From: CAWJNF01 sp963844235
GTDB taxonomy: Bacteria; Actinomycetota; Thermoleophilia; Gaiellales; Gaiellaceae
Assembly: GCA_963844235.1 (NCBI GenBank)
Contig: CAWJNF010000005.1
Coordinates: 62,001 to 126,000 of the forward strand
Length of the DNA stretch: 64,000 nucleotides
Direction of reading: 5' to 3'
The notes under the pieces were generated by a model. The model ran no database searches, was not told where the DNA came from, and saw only the letters and a program-made list of their open reading frames with translations. Positions 24,892 to 32,258 of the stretch are shown piece by piece (the first letter of the stretch is position 1; each line of letters begins with the position of its first letter). The position numbers were made by a program, and so were the translations under genes.

Positions 24892-25380
24892 GTGCCTACG
24901 TACCAGAGGAAGAACCGCCCGATCGCCTACGAACGCGATCTGCTCGACGATGTCAACCGGCGCATCCTCGGCGAGCTCCAGGCGGACGCGCGGCTCAGCA
25001 TGGCGGAGCTGGGCCGCCGCGTGAGCCTTTCGCCGCCGGCGGTCGCCGAGCGTGTCCAGCGCCTCGAGCAGGCCGGCGTGATCACCGGCTACCGCGCCGA
25101 GGTCGACCCGAAGGCGATCGGCTTTCCGATCGCCGTGGTCGTCCGCGTGGCCCCCGCCAGCCGGCAGGTGCACCGGATCCCCGAGATCGCGCGCGAGACG
25201 CCCGAGGTGGTCGAGTGCTACCGGATCACGGGCGAGGACTGCTTCTTCCTCAAGCTGCACCTCCGCTCGATGGACGACCTCGAGGCCATCCTCGATCGCT
25301 TCGTGCTCTACGGCCGCACGACCACGTCGATCGTCCACTCCGCTCCCGTGGCCCGGCGCACGCTCCCCCTCGACGAGTAG
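24892..25380 (+). CDS. Lrp/AsnC-family transcriptional regulator
   Basis: The 162-residue protein has an N-terminal helix-turn-helix (DDVNRRILGELQADARLSMAELGRRVSLSPPAVAERVQRLEQAGVI) and a C-terminal RAM ligand/oligomerisation domain (PEVVECYRITGEDCFFLKLHLRSMDDLEAIL). It is an amino-acid-responsive DNA binder. It is divergent from the EamA exporter across 62 bp, the usual arrangement for an Lrp protein controlling an amino-acid efflux gene. GTG start at 24892. Confidence 0.88.
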   Translation: MPTYQRKNRPIAYERDLLDDVNRRILGELQADARLSMAELGRRVSLSPPAVAERVQRLEQAGVITGYRAEVDPKAIGFPIAVVVRVAPASRQVHRIPEIARETPEVVECYRITGEDCFFLKLHLRSMDDLEAILDRFVLYGRTTTSIVHSAPVARRTLPLDE

Positions 25381-25388
25381 ACCGGCAC

Positions 25389-25829
25389 ATGCCCGAGCCG
25401 ACGCTCTACGTGTTCGACGGCTACAACCTGCTCCACGCAGGGACGAGCGACTCCCGCGACGAGCTCGTCGACAGGCTTGCCGGCTTCGTCGCGCTTCGCG
25501 GTGCCCGCGGCGTCGTGGTGTTCGACGGCGAAGGTGAGGAGCGACGCGTCGGCTCGCTCGAGGTGCGCTTCGCGAGGCATGCGGACACGCTCGTCGAGCG
25601 CCTCGCCGCCGAGCGCCGCGGCAGCGAGCGGGTCGCCGTCGTCTCGTCCGACGCCGCGGTTCGCGAGACGGCGGGCCCGTGGGTCGAGCGGCGCTCCTCG
25701 CGGAGCTTCATGCGCGAGCTCGAGAGCGAGCGGCCGCCGCCTCCGAGCCCAGCGGGCCGCTTCCAGGTGGAGAGCGCGCTCGACCCGGAGACCCGGGACA
25801 GGCTCGAACGACTGCGGCGGGGCCGGTAG
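25389..25829 (+). CDS. NYN-domain RNA-binding/nuclease protein (YacP/Rae1-like)
   Basis: The 146-residue protein starts LYVFDGYNLLHA, the first acidic NYN/PIN motif, followed by VVVFDGEGEE and VAVVSSDAAVRE with the remaining acidic residues, and ends in a basic-acidic tail. The Bacillus relative YacP (Rae1) is a ribosome-associated endoribonuclease. Position supports orthology: in Firmicutes yacP also sits between rlmB and sigH. It is 8 bp downstream of the Lrp gene, so probably co-transcribed. Confidence 0.75.
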   Translation: MPEPTLYVFDGYNLLHAGTSDSRDELVDRLAGFVALRGARGVVVFDGEGEERRVGSLEVRFARHADTLVERLAAERRGSERVAVVSSDAAVRETAGPWVERRSSRSFMRELESERPPPPSPAGRFQVESALDPETRDRLERLRRGR

Positions 25830-25905
25830 TGGTCGGTGGGAGTGGGGAGGGCGGCCGGTTGACGCCGGCCCCGCCTTCGCCCACCATGGCCTCCTAGGTG
25901 CAACC

Positions 25906-27963
25906 ATGGCTCGCAACCTCTACATCACGGGAATGGAGCCGCGTAGCGGGAAATCCGTCGTCGCGCTCGGCGTGATGGAGCTGCTCTCGGCGCGTGTGGA
26001 GAGGCTCGGCTTCTTCCGGCCGATCGTGCCCTCGAGGACCGAGCGAGATCCCCAGCTCGAGCTCGTTCGCCGCCGCTACAAGCTCGCCGCCTCCTACGAG
26101 GAGATGCATGCGCTCGCCGAGGAAGAGGCGAGCGAGATCGAGTACGAGGAGCTGCGCAAGCGGGTCGTCGGGGCCTATAAGGCGCTCGAGCAGCGCTGCG
26201 ACTTCGTCGTCTGCGAGGGCACCGACTTCGGCGGCGCGGCAGCGCTCGCCTTCGGCCGGAACGCGGACCTCGCGAACGAGCTTGGCGCTCCGGTGCTCGT
26301 CGTCGTCCGAGGCGGCACACCGGAGGAGACCCTGGCCTCGGTCCGCGCCGCCCGCGGGTCGCTCGACCACAAGGACTGCGCGATCTTCGGGGTCGTCGTG
26401 AATCGGGTCGACCCGGAGAACATGGCCGACGTGGCCGCCAGGCTCGCCGGGACGGACGGAGAGGAGCCCGTCTACGTCCTTCCGGAGCGCCCGGAGCTGG
26501 CCTATCCCACCGTGGCCGAGATCGCGGCGCAGCTGGACGCGACGATCCTCTTCGACCCCCGCGAGGCGCTTCACCGGGAGGTGCGCGACGTCAGGGTCGC
26601 GGCCATGAGCGTCGAGCACTTCATCGACAATCTCGTCGACGGTGCACTCGTCATCGTCCCCGGCGACAGACCGGACATCCTCGTCACGGCGTTCGCGTCC
26701 ACGATCTCGGCCGCGATTCCGACGGTCTCGGGAGTCGTGCTCACCGGCGGGTACCCGCCGAGCGAGCCCGTCCGCCGGCTGCTGGAGAGCGCGCCCTTCC
26801 CCGTGCTCGAGGCCACGCAGCTCACCCATGAGGTGGCTGCCGCGGTGCAGTCGGTTCAGCCGGTCATCGGGCCCGAGGACGAACGCAAGGTCGCCACCGC
26901 GCTCGGTCTGTTCGAGGCCTCTGTCGACACGGGCGAGCTGGAGCGGCGAATCGCCCTCGACCGGCCCGCGCGGGTGACGCCGATCATGTTCGAGTACGAG
27001 CTGATGGAGCGCGCCAAGGCGCGCAGGACGCACATCGTCCTACCGGAAGGCGAGGACGAGCGCGTTCTCCGCGCCGCCGAGATCCTGCTCAGGCGTGACG
27101 TCGTCGATCTGACCATCCTCGGCGGGGTCGAGGACGTCCGTGGGCAGGCTGCCTCGCTCGGTCTCGATCTCGGCCGCGCCGCGCTGGTCGACCCGGTCGA
27201 CTCGCCGCTGCGGCAGGACTACGCGAACCGATACTTCGAGCTGCGCAAGCACAAGGGGGTGACCGAAGAGCTGGCGTTCGACGTGGTCGCCGATCCGAGC
27301 TATTTCGGCACGCTGATGGTGCAGTCGGACGCGGTCGACGGCATGGTGTCGGGCGCCGCGCACACGACCGGCGACACGGTGCGGCCGGCGTTCGAGATCA
27401 TCAAGGCGCGCGAGGGCGTCTCCGTGGTCTCTAGCGTGTTCTTCATGTGCCTCGCCGATCGAGTGCTGGTATACGGCGACTGCGCCGTCAACCCCAAGCC
27501 GGACACCGCGCAGCTCGCCGACATCGCGATCAGCTCGGCCGAGACCGCGGCCGCGTTCGGCATCGAGCCGCGGATCGCGATGCTCTCCTACTCCACCGGC
27601 GAATCGGGCCGCGGCGAGGACGTCGAGGCCGTTCGCGCCGCGACAGACGCGGTCCGGGAACGCCGGCCCGACCTCAAGGTCGAGGGCCCGATCCAGTACG
27701 ACGCCGCCGTGGACGCGAGCGTCGCGAAGCTGAAGCTTCCGGGGAGCGAGGTCGCGGGTCACGCGACCGTCTTCATCTTCCCCGACCTCGACACCGGGAA
27801 CGTGGCCTACAAGGCCGTCCAGCGCTCGGCCCACGCACTGGCCCTCGGACCGGTCCTGCAGGGGCTGCGCAAGCCCGTGAACGACCTCAGCCGCGGTTGC
27901 ACGGTCGCCGACATCGTCAACACGGTCGCGATTACCGCCATCCAGGCTCAGAGCAACGGCTGA
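25906..27963 (+). CDS. pta: Phosphate acetyltransferase, long form
   Basis: 685 residues in three parts. An N-terminal P-loop domain of the BioD/CobQ type (YITGMEPRSGKSVVALG, about 1-220) comes first. A DRTGG regulatory domain (about 220-340, IVPGDRPDILVTAF, VVLTGGYPP) follows. The C-terminal PTA catalytic domain (about 360-685) has LPEGEDERVLRAAEIL, GMVSGAAHTTGDTVRPAF and SYSTGESGRGEDVEAVR. It interconverts acetyl-CoA and acetyl phosphate in acetate overflow or assimilation. No ackA is adjacent. ATG 25906 follows a short gap after the NYN gene. A palindromic repeat lies about 60 bp downstream. Confidence 0.93.
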   Translation: MARNLYITGMEPRSGKSVVALGVMELLSARVERLGFFRPIVPSRTERDPQLELVRRRYKLAASYEEMHALAEEEASEIEYEELRKRVVGAYKALEQRCDFVVCEGTDFGGAAALAFGRNADLANELGAPVLVVVRGGTPEETLASVRAARGSLDHKDCAIFGVVVNRVDPENMADVAARLAGTDGEEPVYVLPERPELAYPTVAEIAAQLDATILFDPREALHREVRDVRVAAMSVEHFIDNLVDGALVIVPGDRPDILVTAFASTISAAIPTVSGVVLTGGYPPSEPVRRLLESAPFPVLEATQLTHEVAAAVQSVQPVIGPEDERKVATALGLFEASVDTGELERRIALDRPARVTPIMFEYELMERAKARRTHIVLPEGEDERVLRAAEILLRRDVVDLTILGGVEDVRGQAASLGLDLGRAALVDPVDSPLRQDYANRYFELRKHKGVTEELAFDVVADPSYFGTLMVQSDAVDGMVSGAAHTTGDTVRPAFEIIKAREGVSVVSSVFFMCLADRVLVYGDCAVNPKPDTAQLADIAISSAETAAAFGIEPRIAMLSYSTGESGRGEDVEAVRAATDAVRERRPDLKVEGPIQYDAAVDASVAKLKLPGSEVAGHATVFIFPDLDTGNVAYKAVQRSAHALALGPVLQGLRKPVNDLSRGCTVADIVNTVAITAIQAQSNG

Positions 27964-28023
27964 GGCTCGCGCGGACCCGTCCCTCGAGGCGTCGGGCCTG
28001 TCTCGGTGCTGCCACCGTCTTGC

Positions 28024-28048
28024 GGGCCGGACATGTCCGGCCCCTACA
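28024..28048. repeat. GGGCCGGA palindromic repeat (REP-like), copy after pta
   Basis: Perfect 20-bp palindrome GGGCCGGACATGTCCGGCCC (28024-28043) followed by CCTACA. The same arms and CCCCTAC tail recur at 36245, 58139 and 59099, so this is a dispersed family, possibly doubling as a terminator for pta. Confidence 0.7.
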
Positions 28049-28103
28049 TTCGTTCCCCCGCCGGTGTCGGCCTTAGCGGGGGCCGCACTAGACTTCACCG
28101 GCC

Positions 28104-29516
28104 GTGGTCGACCTCGACCTCAGCTACACGCCCGCGACGGAGCTCACGCGGCTCATCCGGGCAGGCGAGCTCTCTGCGGCCGAGGCGGTGCGGAACAGCC
28201 TCGAGCGCATCGAGCAGGTCAATCCGACGCTCAACTGCTTCTGCTTCGTCTATCCGGACGAGGCGCTCGAGCGAGCGGCCGAGGCGGACCGGGCGGCCGC
28301 CGCCGGCGGCGGGCTGGGGCCCCTGCACGGCGTTCCGGTCGCGATCAAGGACCTGACGCCGACGGCGGGCAAGACGACGACGATGGGCTCGTACGCCTTC
28401 GAGCACTTCGTTCCCGACCGAAGCGCGCTCATCGTCGACAGGCTGCTCGGGGCGGGCGCGATCATGGTCGGCAAGACGACCACGCCGGAGTTCGCCTACT
28501 CGAGCTTCACGGAGAGCCCGCTGTGGGGGATCACGCGGAACCCGTGGAATCCCGAGAGGACGCCCGGCGGCTCCTCCGGCGGCGCCGGCGCGGCGGTGGC
28601 GTCCGGCTGCGTACCACTCGCCGAGGGAAGCGACATGGGCGGATCGATACGCATCCCGGCGGCGTGGTCGGGCACGGTCGGGCTGAAGCCGAGCTTCGGC
28701 CGCGTCCCGCTCGACTTCCTGCCAACGCAGTTCGACACGATCCAGCACGTGGGGCCGCTCGCGCGCACTGTCGCCGACGCGAGGCTCTTCCTCGCGTGCG
28801 CCCAGGGCCCGGACGAGCGCGACATCATGTCGCTCGCGCCCGCGCTCGACCTGTCCGGGCCGCTCGACGACTCGGCCGAGGGGCTGCGCCTTGCGCTCGA
28901 CGTCGATCTCGGCCACTACGCGATCGACCCGGAGGTCGAGGCAGCGACCCGCGAGGCCGCGGCGGCCCTCGCCGAGGCGGGCGCGGAGGTCGAGGAGGTC
29001 GACCTGCGCTGGACGCGAGAGCTTGCCGATGCCTGGGTCGACCACTGGGGCGTCTACCTCGCCGCGATCTTCGGGCACACGCTGCCGGAGTTCCGCGACA
29101 GGATGGATCCCAGAGTCGTCAGGCTGATGGACAAGGGGCTCGCCATGAGCGCGGTCGACTTCAAGCGGCTCGAGTTCGTGCGCACGCGGGCCTGGCAGGA
29201 GCTCGCCCCGATCCTCGAGCGTCACGACGCCTTCCTGTGCCCGACGATGTCGGTCCCGGCGCCGCCGGTGGACAAGGACGACTTCGAGTTCTACAGGGAC
29301 CGGGGCGACGGCCTCTACCACGCGCTCGACATCACGTGTCAGTTCAACTACGTAAGCCAGTGCCCGGTGCTCTCGGTCCCGTCGGGCTGGAGCGCCGACG
29401 GCCTGCCGATCGGGCTTCAGATCGTCGCCCGCCGTTACCAGGACGACCTGGCGCTGCGTATCGGGGCCGCCCTGGAGCGGGTGTCTCCCTGGGCGCACCG
29501 CCGCCCACCCGTCTGA
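28104..29516 (+). CDS. Amidase signature family enzyme
   Basis: The 470-residue protein carries the Ser-cisSer-Lys triad. The Lys is in GVPVAIKDLTPTAG, the cis-Ser in GGSSGGAGAAVASG, and the nucleophile Ser in EGSDMGGSIRIPAAWSG. It follows the AmdA/GatA fold along its length, ending VLSVPSGWSADGLPIGLQIVA. It hydrolyses an amide to acid plus ammonia; GatA is less likely because no gatB/gatC is nearby. GTG or TTG starts upstream are unsupported; the start at 28104 is a GTG. Possible functional link to the amine and amide genes at 2-7 kb. Confidence 0.85.
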   Translation: MVDLDLSYTPATELTRLIRAGELSAAEAVRNSLERIEQVNPTLNCFCFVYPDEALERAAEADRAAAAGGGLGPLHGVPVAIKDLTPTAGKTTTMGSYAFEHFVPDRSALIVDRLLGAGAIMVGKTTTPEFAYSSFTESPLWGITRNPWNPERTPGGSSGGAGAAVASGCVPLAEGSDMGGSIRIPAAWSGTVGLKPSFGRVPLDFLPTQFDTIQHVGPLARTVADARLFLACAQGPDERDIMSLAPALDLSGPLDDSAEGLRLALDVDLGHYAIDPEVEAATREAAAALAEAGAEVEEVDLRWTRELADAWVDHWGVYLAAIFGHTLPEFRDRMDPRVVRLMDKGLAMSAVDFKRLEFVRTRAWQELAPILERHDAFLCPTMSVPAPPVDKDDFEFYRDRGDGLYHALDITCQFNYVSQCPVLSVPSGWSADGLPIGLQIVARRYQDDLALRIGAALERVSPWAHRRPPV

Positions 29517-29600
29517 CGCGGTCGAGGCCGGCCAGGGGCAGTGCTCGGGGCCTGTTCGCACTCGATTTGAGACGATCAAACTGAAACTTTGCAAAACCCC

Positions 29601-29629
29601 TTGAAGTTCATTGCATAAGGTGCTAGTCT
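29601..29629 (+). promoter_or_regulatory. Putative promoter of the sigH-like gene
   Basis: TTGAAG (29601-29606), a 17-bp spacer, then TAGTCT (29624-29629), in a strikingly AT-richer stretch (about 29560-29660) 50 bp ahead of the start codon. The hexamers are only near-consensus, so the call rests on spacing, composition and position. Confidence 0.5.
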
Positions 29630-29679
29630 CCCTGACCTCAAGTAGAGGTTCATGTTCGCGGGCAAATCGGGGAGGGATT

Positions 29680-30342
29680 GTGCCGCCACGGCTCCTCACA
29701 GCGGCTCAACAGCAGGCTAAGGCTCAACGTGAAGTTGAGGATCTCCATCTCGTGCTGCGTGCCCGCAACGGCGACGACGTCTCGCTCGACGCGCTCATCC
29801 GCCGCTACACGGGCTTCGTGCGGCTGAAGGCGAGCTCGTACTTCATCGCCGGCGGAGAGTCCGAGGATCTGATCCAGGAGGGGCTGATCGGGCTCTACAA
29901 GGCCGTGCGCGACTTCCGCTCCGACAAGGAGACGTCGTTTCGCAGCTTCGCCGAGCTCTGTATCACGCGCCAGATCATCACGGCCATCAAGACGGCGACG
30001 CGGTACAAGCACTCGCCGCTCAACACGTACGTCTCCTTCAGTCAGACGCCCGCAGGCCAGGAGGACTCCGACGTGACGCTCGGCGACGCGCTTGCCGGGC
30101 CCGGCGTCGACGATCCGGTCATCTGCGTGATCTCGACCGAGGAGCTGCAAAGCCTCGTCTTCGCGCTCGGCACGGGTCTCTCCCAGCTGGAGGCCGACGC
30201 CCTGCGCCTCTACCTCGAGGGGCTCTCCTACGAGCAGATGGCGGAAGAGCTCGACTGCGACACGAAGACGATCGACAACGCTCTGCAGCGTGTGAAGCGC
30301 AAGGTGCTCGCTCACCAGGCGTCCCGCGCCGTGCCGGCCTGA
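29680..30342 (+). CDS. sigH: RNA polymerase sigma factor, SigH (sigma-30) type
   Basis: GTG 29680 has GGGGAGGGA directly upstream; the in-frame TTG at 29611 overlaps the promoter and is rejected. 220 residues: region 2 (DALIRRYTGFVRLKASSYFIAGGESEDLIQEGLIGLYKAVRDF, core binding and -10 recognition), then SFRSFAELCITRQIITAIKTATR (2.3-2.4), then region 4 (LSQLEADALRLYLEGLSYEQMAEELDCDTKTIDNALQRVKRKV). This matches the Bacillus SigH family, not ECF sigmas. Synteny with gltX-cysS-rlmB-yacP agrees. No adjacent anti-sigma gene is seen. It is followed by tRNA-Thr. Confidence 0.88.
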   Translation: MPPRLLTAAQQQAKAQREVEDLHLVLRARNGDDVSLDALIRRYTGFVRLKASSYFIAGGESEDLIQEGLIGLYKAVRDFRSDKETSFRSFAELCITRQIITAIKTATRYKHSPLNTYVSFSQTPAGQEDSDVTLGDALAGPGVDDPVICVISTEELQSLVFALGTGLSQLEADALRLYLEGLSYEQMAEELDCDTKTIDNALQRVKRKVLAHQASRAVPA

Positions 30343-30378
30343 GTCGGGTTCGGTTCGGCCCGTATCATTTCCGGCGTT

Positions 30379-30451
30379 GCCGGAGTAGCTCAGCTGGCAG
30401 AGCACTCGCCTTGTAAGCGAGATGTCGCGGGTTCGAGTCCCGCCTCCGGCT
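30379..30451 (+). tRNA. tRNA-Thr (anticodon TGT)
   Basis: Complete cloverleaf: acceptor GCCGGAG (30379-30385) pairs with CTCCGGC (30444-30450). D-arm AGCTCAGCTGGCAGAGC, anticodon stem-loop CTCGC-CTTGTAA-GCGAG with anticodon TGT, and T-arm GCGGGTTCGAGTCCCGC are all present. CCA is not encoded; the discriminator is T. It lies 36 bp after sigH. Confidence 0.95.
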
Positions 30452-30487
30452 TGCGATCGCGCTGACGCGATCGCCGCGCCCGCGGCG

Positions 30488-30847
30488 TCAGGCGAAGAAC
30501 GTGTCCTCGTGGCGGTACGGCGGCGCGCAGCAGCAGAGAAAGCGCAGCTCCTGGCCCTCATCGGCGCGGATCTGGTGCCAGGCGCCGGGCGGGATCAGGA
30601 TCGCATCCCCCGGTGCGACGTCGCGTCGCTCGCCGTCGAGCTCCATCTCGCCCGAGCCCTCGACGAGGTAGTAGATCTCCTCGCTCTCGCGGTGGTAGTG
30701 GCGCTCGGTCGCGCCTCCCGCCGGCAGGCTGGCCTCCGCGAGGCTCTGGTTACGGGCCGACGAGGTGGGCAACCCGAGCAGTTCCCGTATCGTCGAGCCG
30801 TCCTTCGTGGTGAATGGCTCGGCCTGGGCGAGCGAGCGGATCTCCAC
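30488..30847 (-). CDS. Cupin-domain protein
   Basis: The 119-residue single cupin has ERHYHRESEEIYYLVEGSGEME (motif 1: two His and a Glu metal ligand) and PGDAILIPPGAWHQI (motif 2: last His). It is a small metal-binding beta-barrel, an isomerase, dioxygenase or sensor of unknown substrate. The start is taken as GTG 30847 (VEIRSLAQAEPF); the open frame extends to 30973 without cupin character. It ends CCCAPPYRHEDTFFA. It lies convergent to tRNA-Thr and just downstream of lspA. Confidence 0.8.
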   Translation of the reverse strand: MEIRSLAQAEPFTTKDGSTIRELLGLPTSSARNQSLAEASLPAGGATERHYHRESEEIYYLVEGSGEMELDGERRDVAPGDAILIPPGAWHQIRADEGQELRFLCCCAPPYRHEDTFFA

Positions 30848-30909
30848 GCCCGCACCGTAGCCGAGGGAGCCCCTCGTCCTACACCCAGGAGGCCCTTCGC
30901 TGCAGGCCG

Positions 30910-31413
30910 TCAGTCGCCGCGTTGCGTATCCGGCCGCGGCTCGAGCCTGGTCTCCGCGCTGCGCGCCCGCCACAGGTGACCGACGAGGAGGGCGACCAGA
31001 CCGAGCGTCACGGCCAGGTCGGCGAGGTTGAAGGCGCCACCTGCACCGCGGTCGACGAAGTCCGTGACGTAGCCGAGCCGCAAGCGGTCGACGAGGTTGC
31101 CGAGGCCACCTCCGAGCAGAAGACCGAAGCCGATGACCGACAGCGGCCCCGGATTGCGTCGGCGCAGGACGTAGACGACGAGCGCGGCCAGGCCGAGCGC
31201 ACTCGCGAACGCGATCGGGACGGCGGTCCCCTGCAGATGCCCTCCGAGGATGCCGCTGTTGCGGACGTGGTGGATCGAGAACGGACCGACCGCAGGCACG
31301 GCCTCCCCGAGGTCGAGCGTGGCGCGCACGATCGCCTTTGTCGCCTGGTCGGCGGCGAGCGCCACTGCGGCCACGGCTGCGAAGGCGACCCAGTGCGTGC
31401 GGCGAGCGTGCAT
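30910..31413 (-). CDS. lspA: Lipoprotein signal peptidase II
   Basis: About 167 residues with four transmembrane helices. The catalytic Asp pair of this aspartyl peptidase lies in GGGLGNLVDRLRLGYVTDFVD and FNLADLAV, and HHVRNSGILGG is the conserved periplasmic motif. It removes signal peptides from prolipoproteins in the membrane. ATG 31413 (MHARRTHWVAF) is chosen; an in-frame GTG/ATG extension to 31458 is unlikely. Lipoprotein substrates in this window include the products at 39255-40394 and 60195-60914. Confidence 0.9.
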   Translation of the reverse strand: MHARRTHWVAFAAVAAVALAADQATKAIVRATLDLGEAVPAVGPFSIHHVRNSGILGGHLQGTAVPIAFASALGLAALVVYVLRRRNPGPLSVIGFGLLLGGGLGNLVDRLRLGYVTDFVDRGAGGAFNLADLAVTLGLVALLVGHLWRARSAETRLEPRPDTQRGD

Positions 31414-31496
31414 CGGTCTGACACTAGCGCGGACGGGGCTTGGGCGCGCAAAACCCATGTTTCACCCGTCGCCGGCGAGGTCGCCCGGCAGCCGGC

Positions 31497-32171
31497 TCAG
31501 GGAACCGCCTCCACGGGCGGAATCGTCTCCAGTGAGAAGCACCCGACGAAGCGTTCGAGCGATTCCTGGTCGCCCGCGATCCGAATCGAGCCGCTCTCGA
31601 CCGCGGCTGCCGGGCTCTGCCGGCCGCTGAGCAGCGCGTGTAGGCCGGCCGCGTCCGTCTCGAGCTCGAGGTCGGGATCGGCCAGCTCTCCCGCCCCGAT
31701 CTCGAGCTCGTCGATGCCGACCGAGAGGTTGACGACGACGTCGTCGACCCGGAGCACGTAACGCACGGGCGGTCCGGCTGCGCGATCCGGTTTGAACATC
31801 GCGCCCAATGCGAGGCGCAGCGAGTCGCCGTTCAGCGTGTCTCCGGGGCGGGGCTCGCCCATCATCCTGGCGCCCCAGAGGCCCAAGCGCACCACGACGT
31901 CCTCGAGCTCGAGCCCGTAGTCGGTGAGCTCGTAGACGACCGGTCCACCCGGTAACGGTGAGAGCGAACGCCGGACAACCCCGCCGCGCTCGAGCTCCTT
32001 GAGCCGGGACGAGAGGACGTTCGTGGGGATCCGAGGCAGCCCGCGCCGCAGGTCGGTGAAGCGCTTCGGTCCGAGGATCAGATCCCGGACGACGAGCAGC
32101 GCCCAACGCTCGCCGACGAGCTCGAGCGCATGGGCCAGCCCGCAGATCTGGCCGTAGCCGCGGCCTCGCAT
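31497..32171 (-). CDS. HxlR-family transcriptional regulator with C-terminal SCP2-like domain
   Basis: The 224-residue protein has an HxlR winged helix in the first half (CGLAHALELVGERWALLVVRDLILGPKRFTDLRRGLPRIPTNVLSSRLKELERGGVV), with the conserved early Cys (C10), and a sterol-carrier-like C-terminal domain that may bind a hydrophobic ligand. It is divergent from the MFS exporter, and a palindrome overlaps the promoter region between them. Classic drug-efflux local repressor arrangement; ligand unknown. Confidence 0.87.
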   Translation of the reverse strand: MRGRGYGQICGLAHALELVGERWALLVVRDLILGPKRFTDLRRGLPRIPTNVLSSRLKELERGGVVRRSLSPLPGGPVVYELTDYGLELEDVVVRLGLWGARMMGEPRPGDTLNGDSLRLALGAMFKPDRAAGPPVRYVLRVDDVVVNLSVGIDELEIGAGELADPDLELETDAAGLHALLSGRQSPAAAVESGSIRIAGDQESLERFVGCFSLETIPPVEAVP

Positions 32172-32193
32172 CAGACCATTCTAGCGTGTCAAC

Positions 32194-32251
32194 TTGCAAA
32201 GACAGATTCTAGTTGTATATAACAACTTCAATTCGTTAGAACAACTAGGAG
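32194..32251. promoter_or_regulatory. Promoter and operator between HxlR regulator and MFS gene
   Basis: TTGCAA (32194-32199) and TATAAC (32218-32223) with an 18-bp spacer form a near-consensus promoter toward the MFS gene. The palindrome AGTTGTATATAACAACT (32211-32227) covers the -10 box, with a partial repeat ACAACT at 32241-32246, then AGGAGG as ribosome binding site. The palindrome is a good candidate HxlR operator. Confidence 0.65.
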
Positions 32252-32258
32252 GCGCAGC

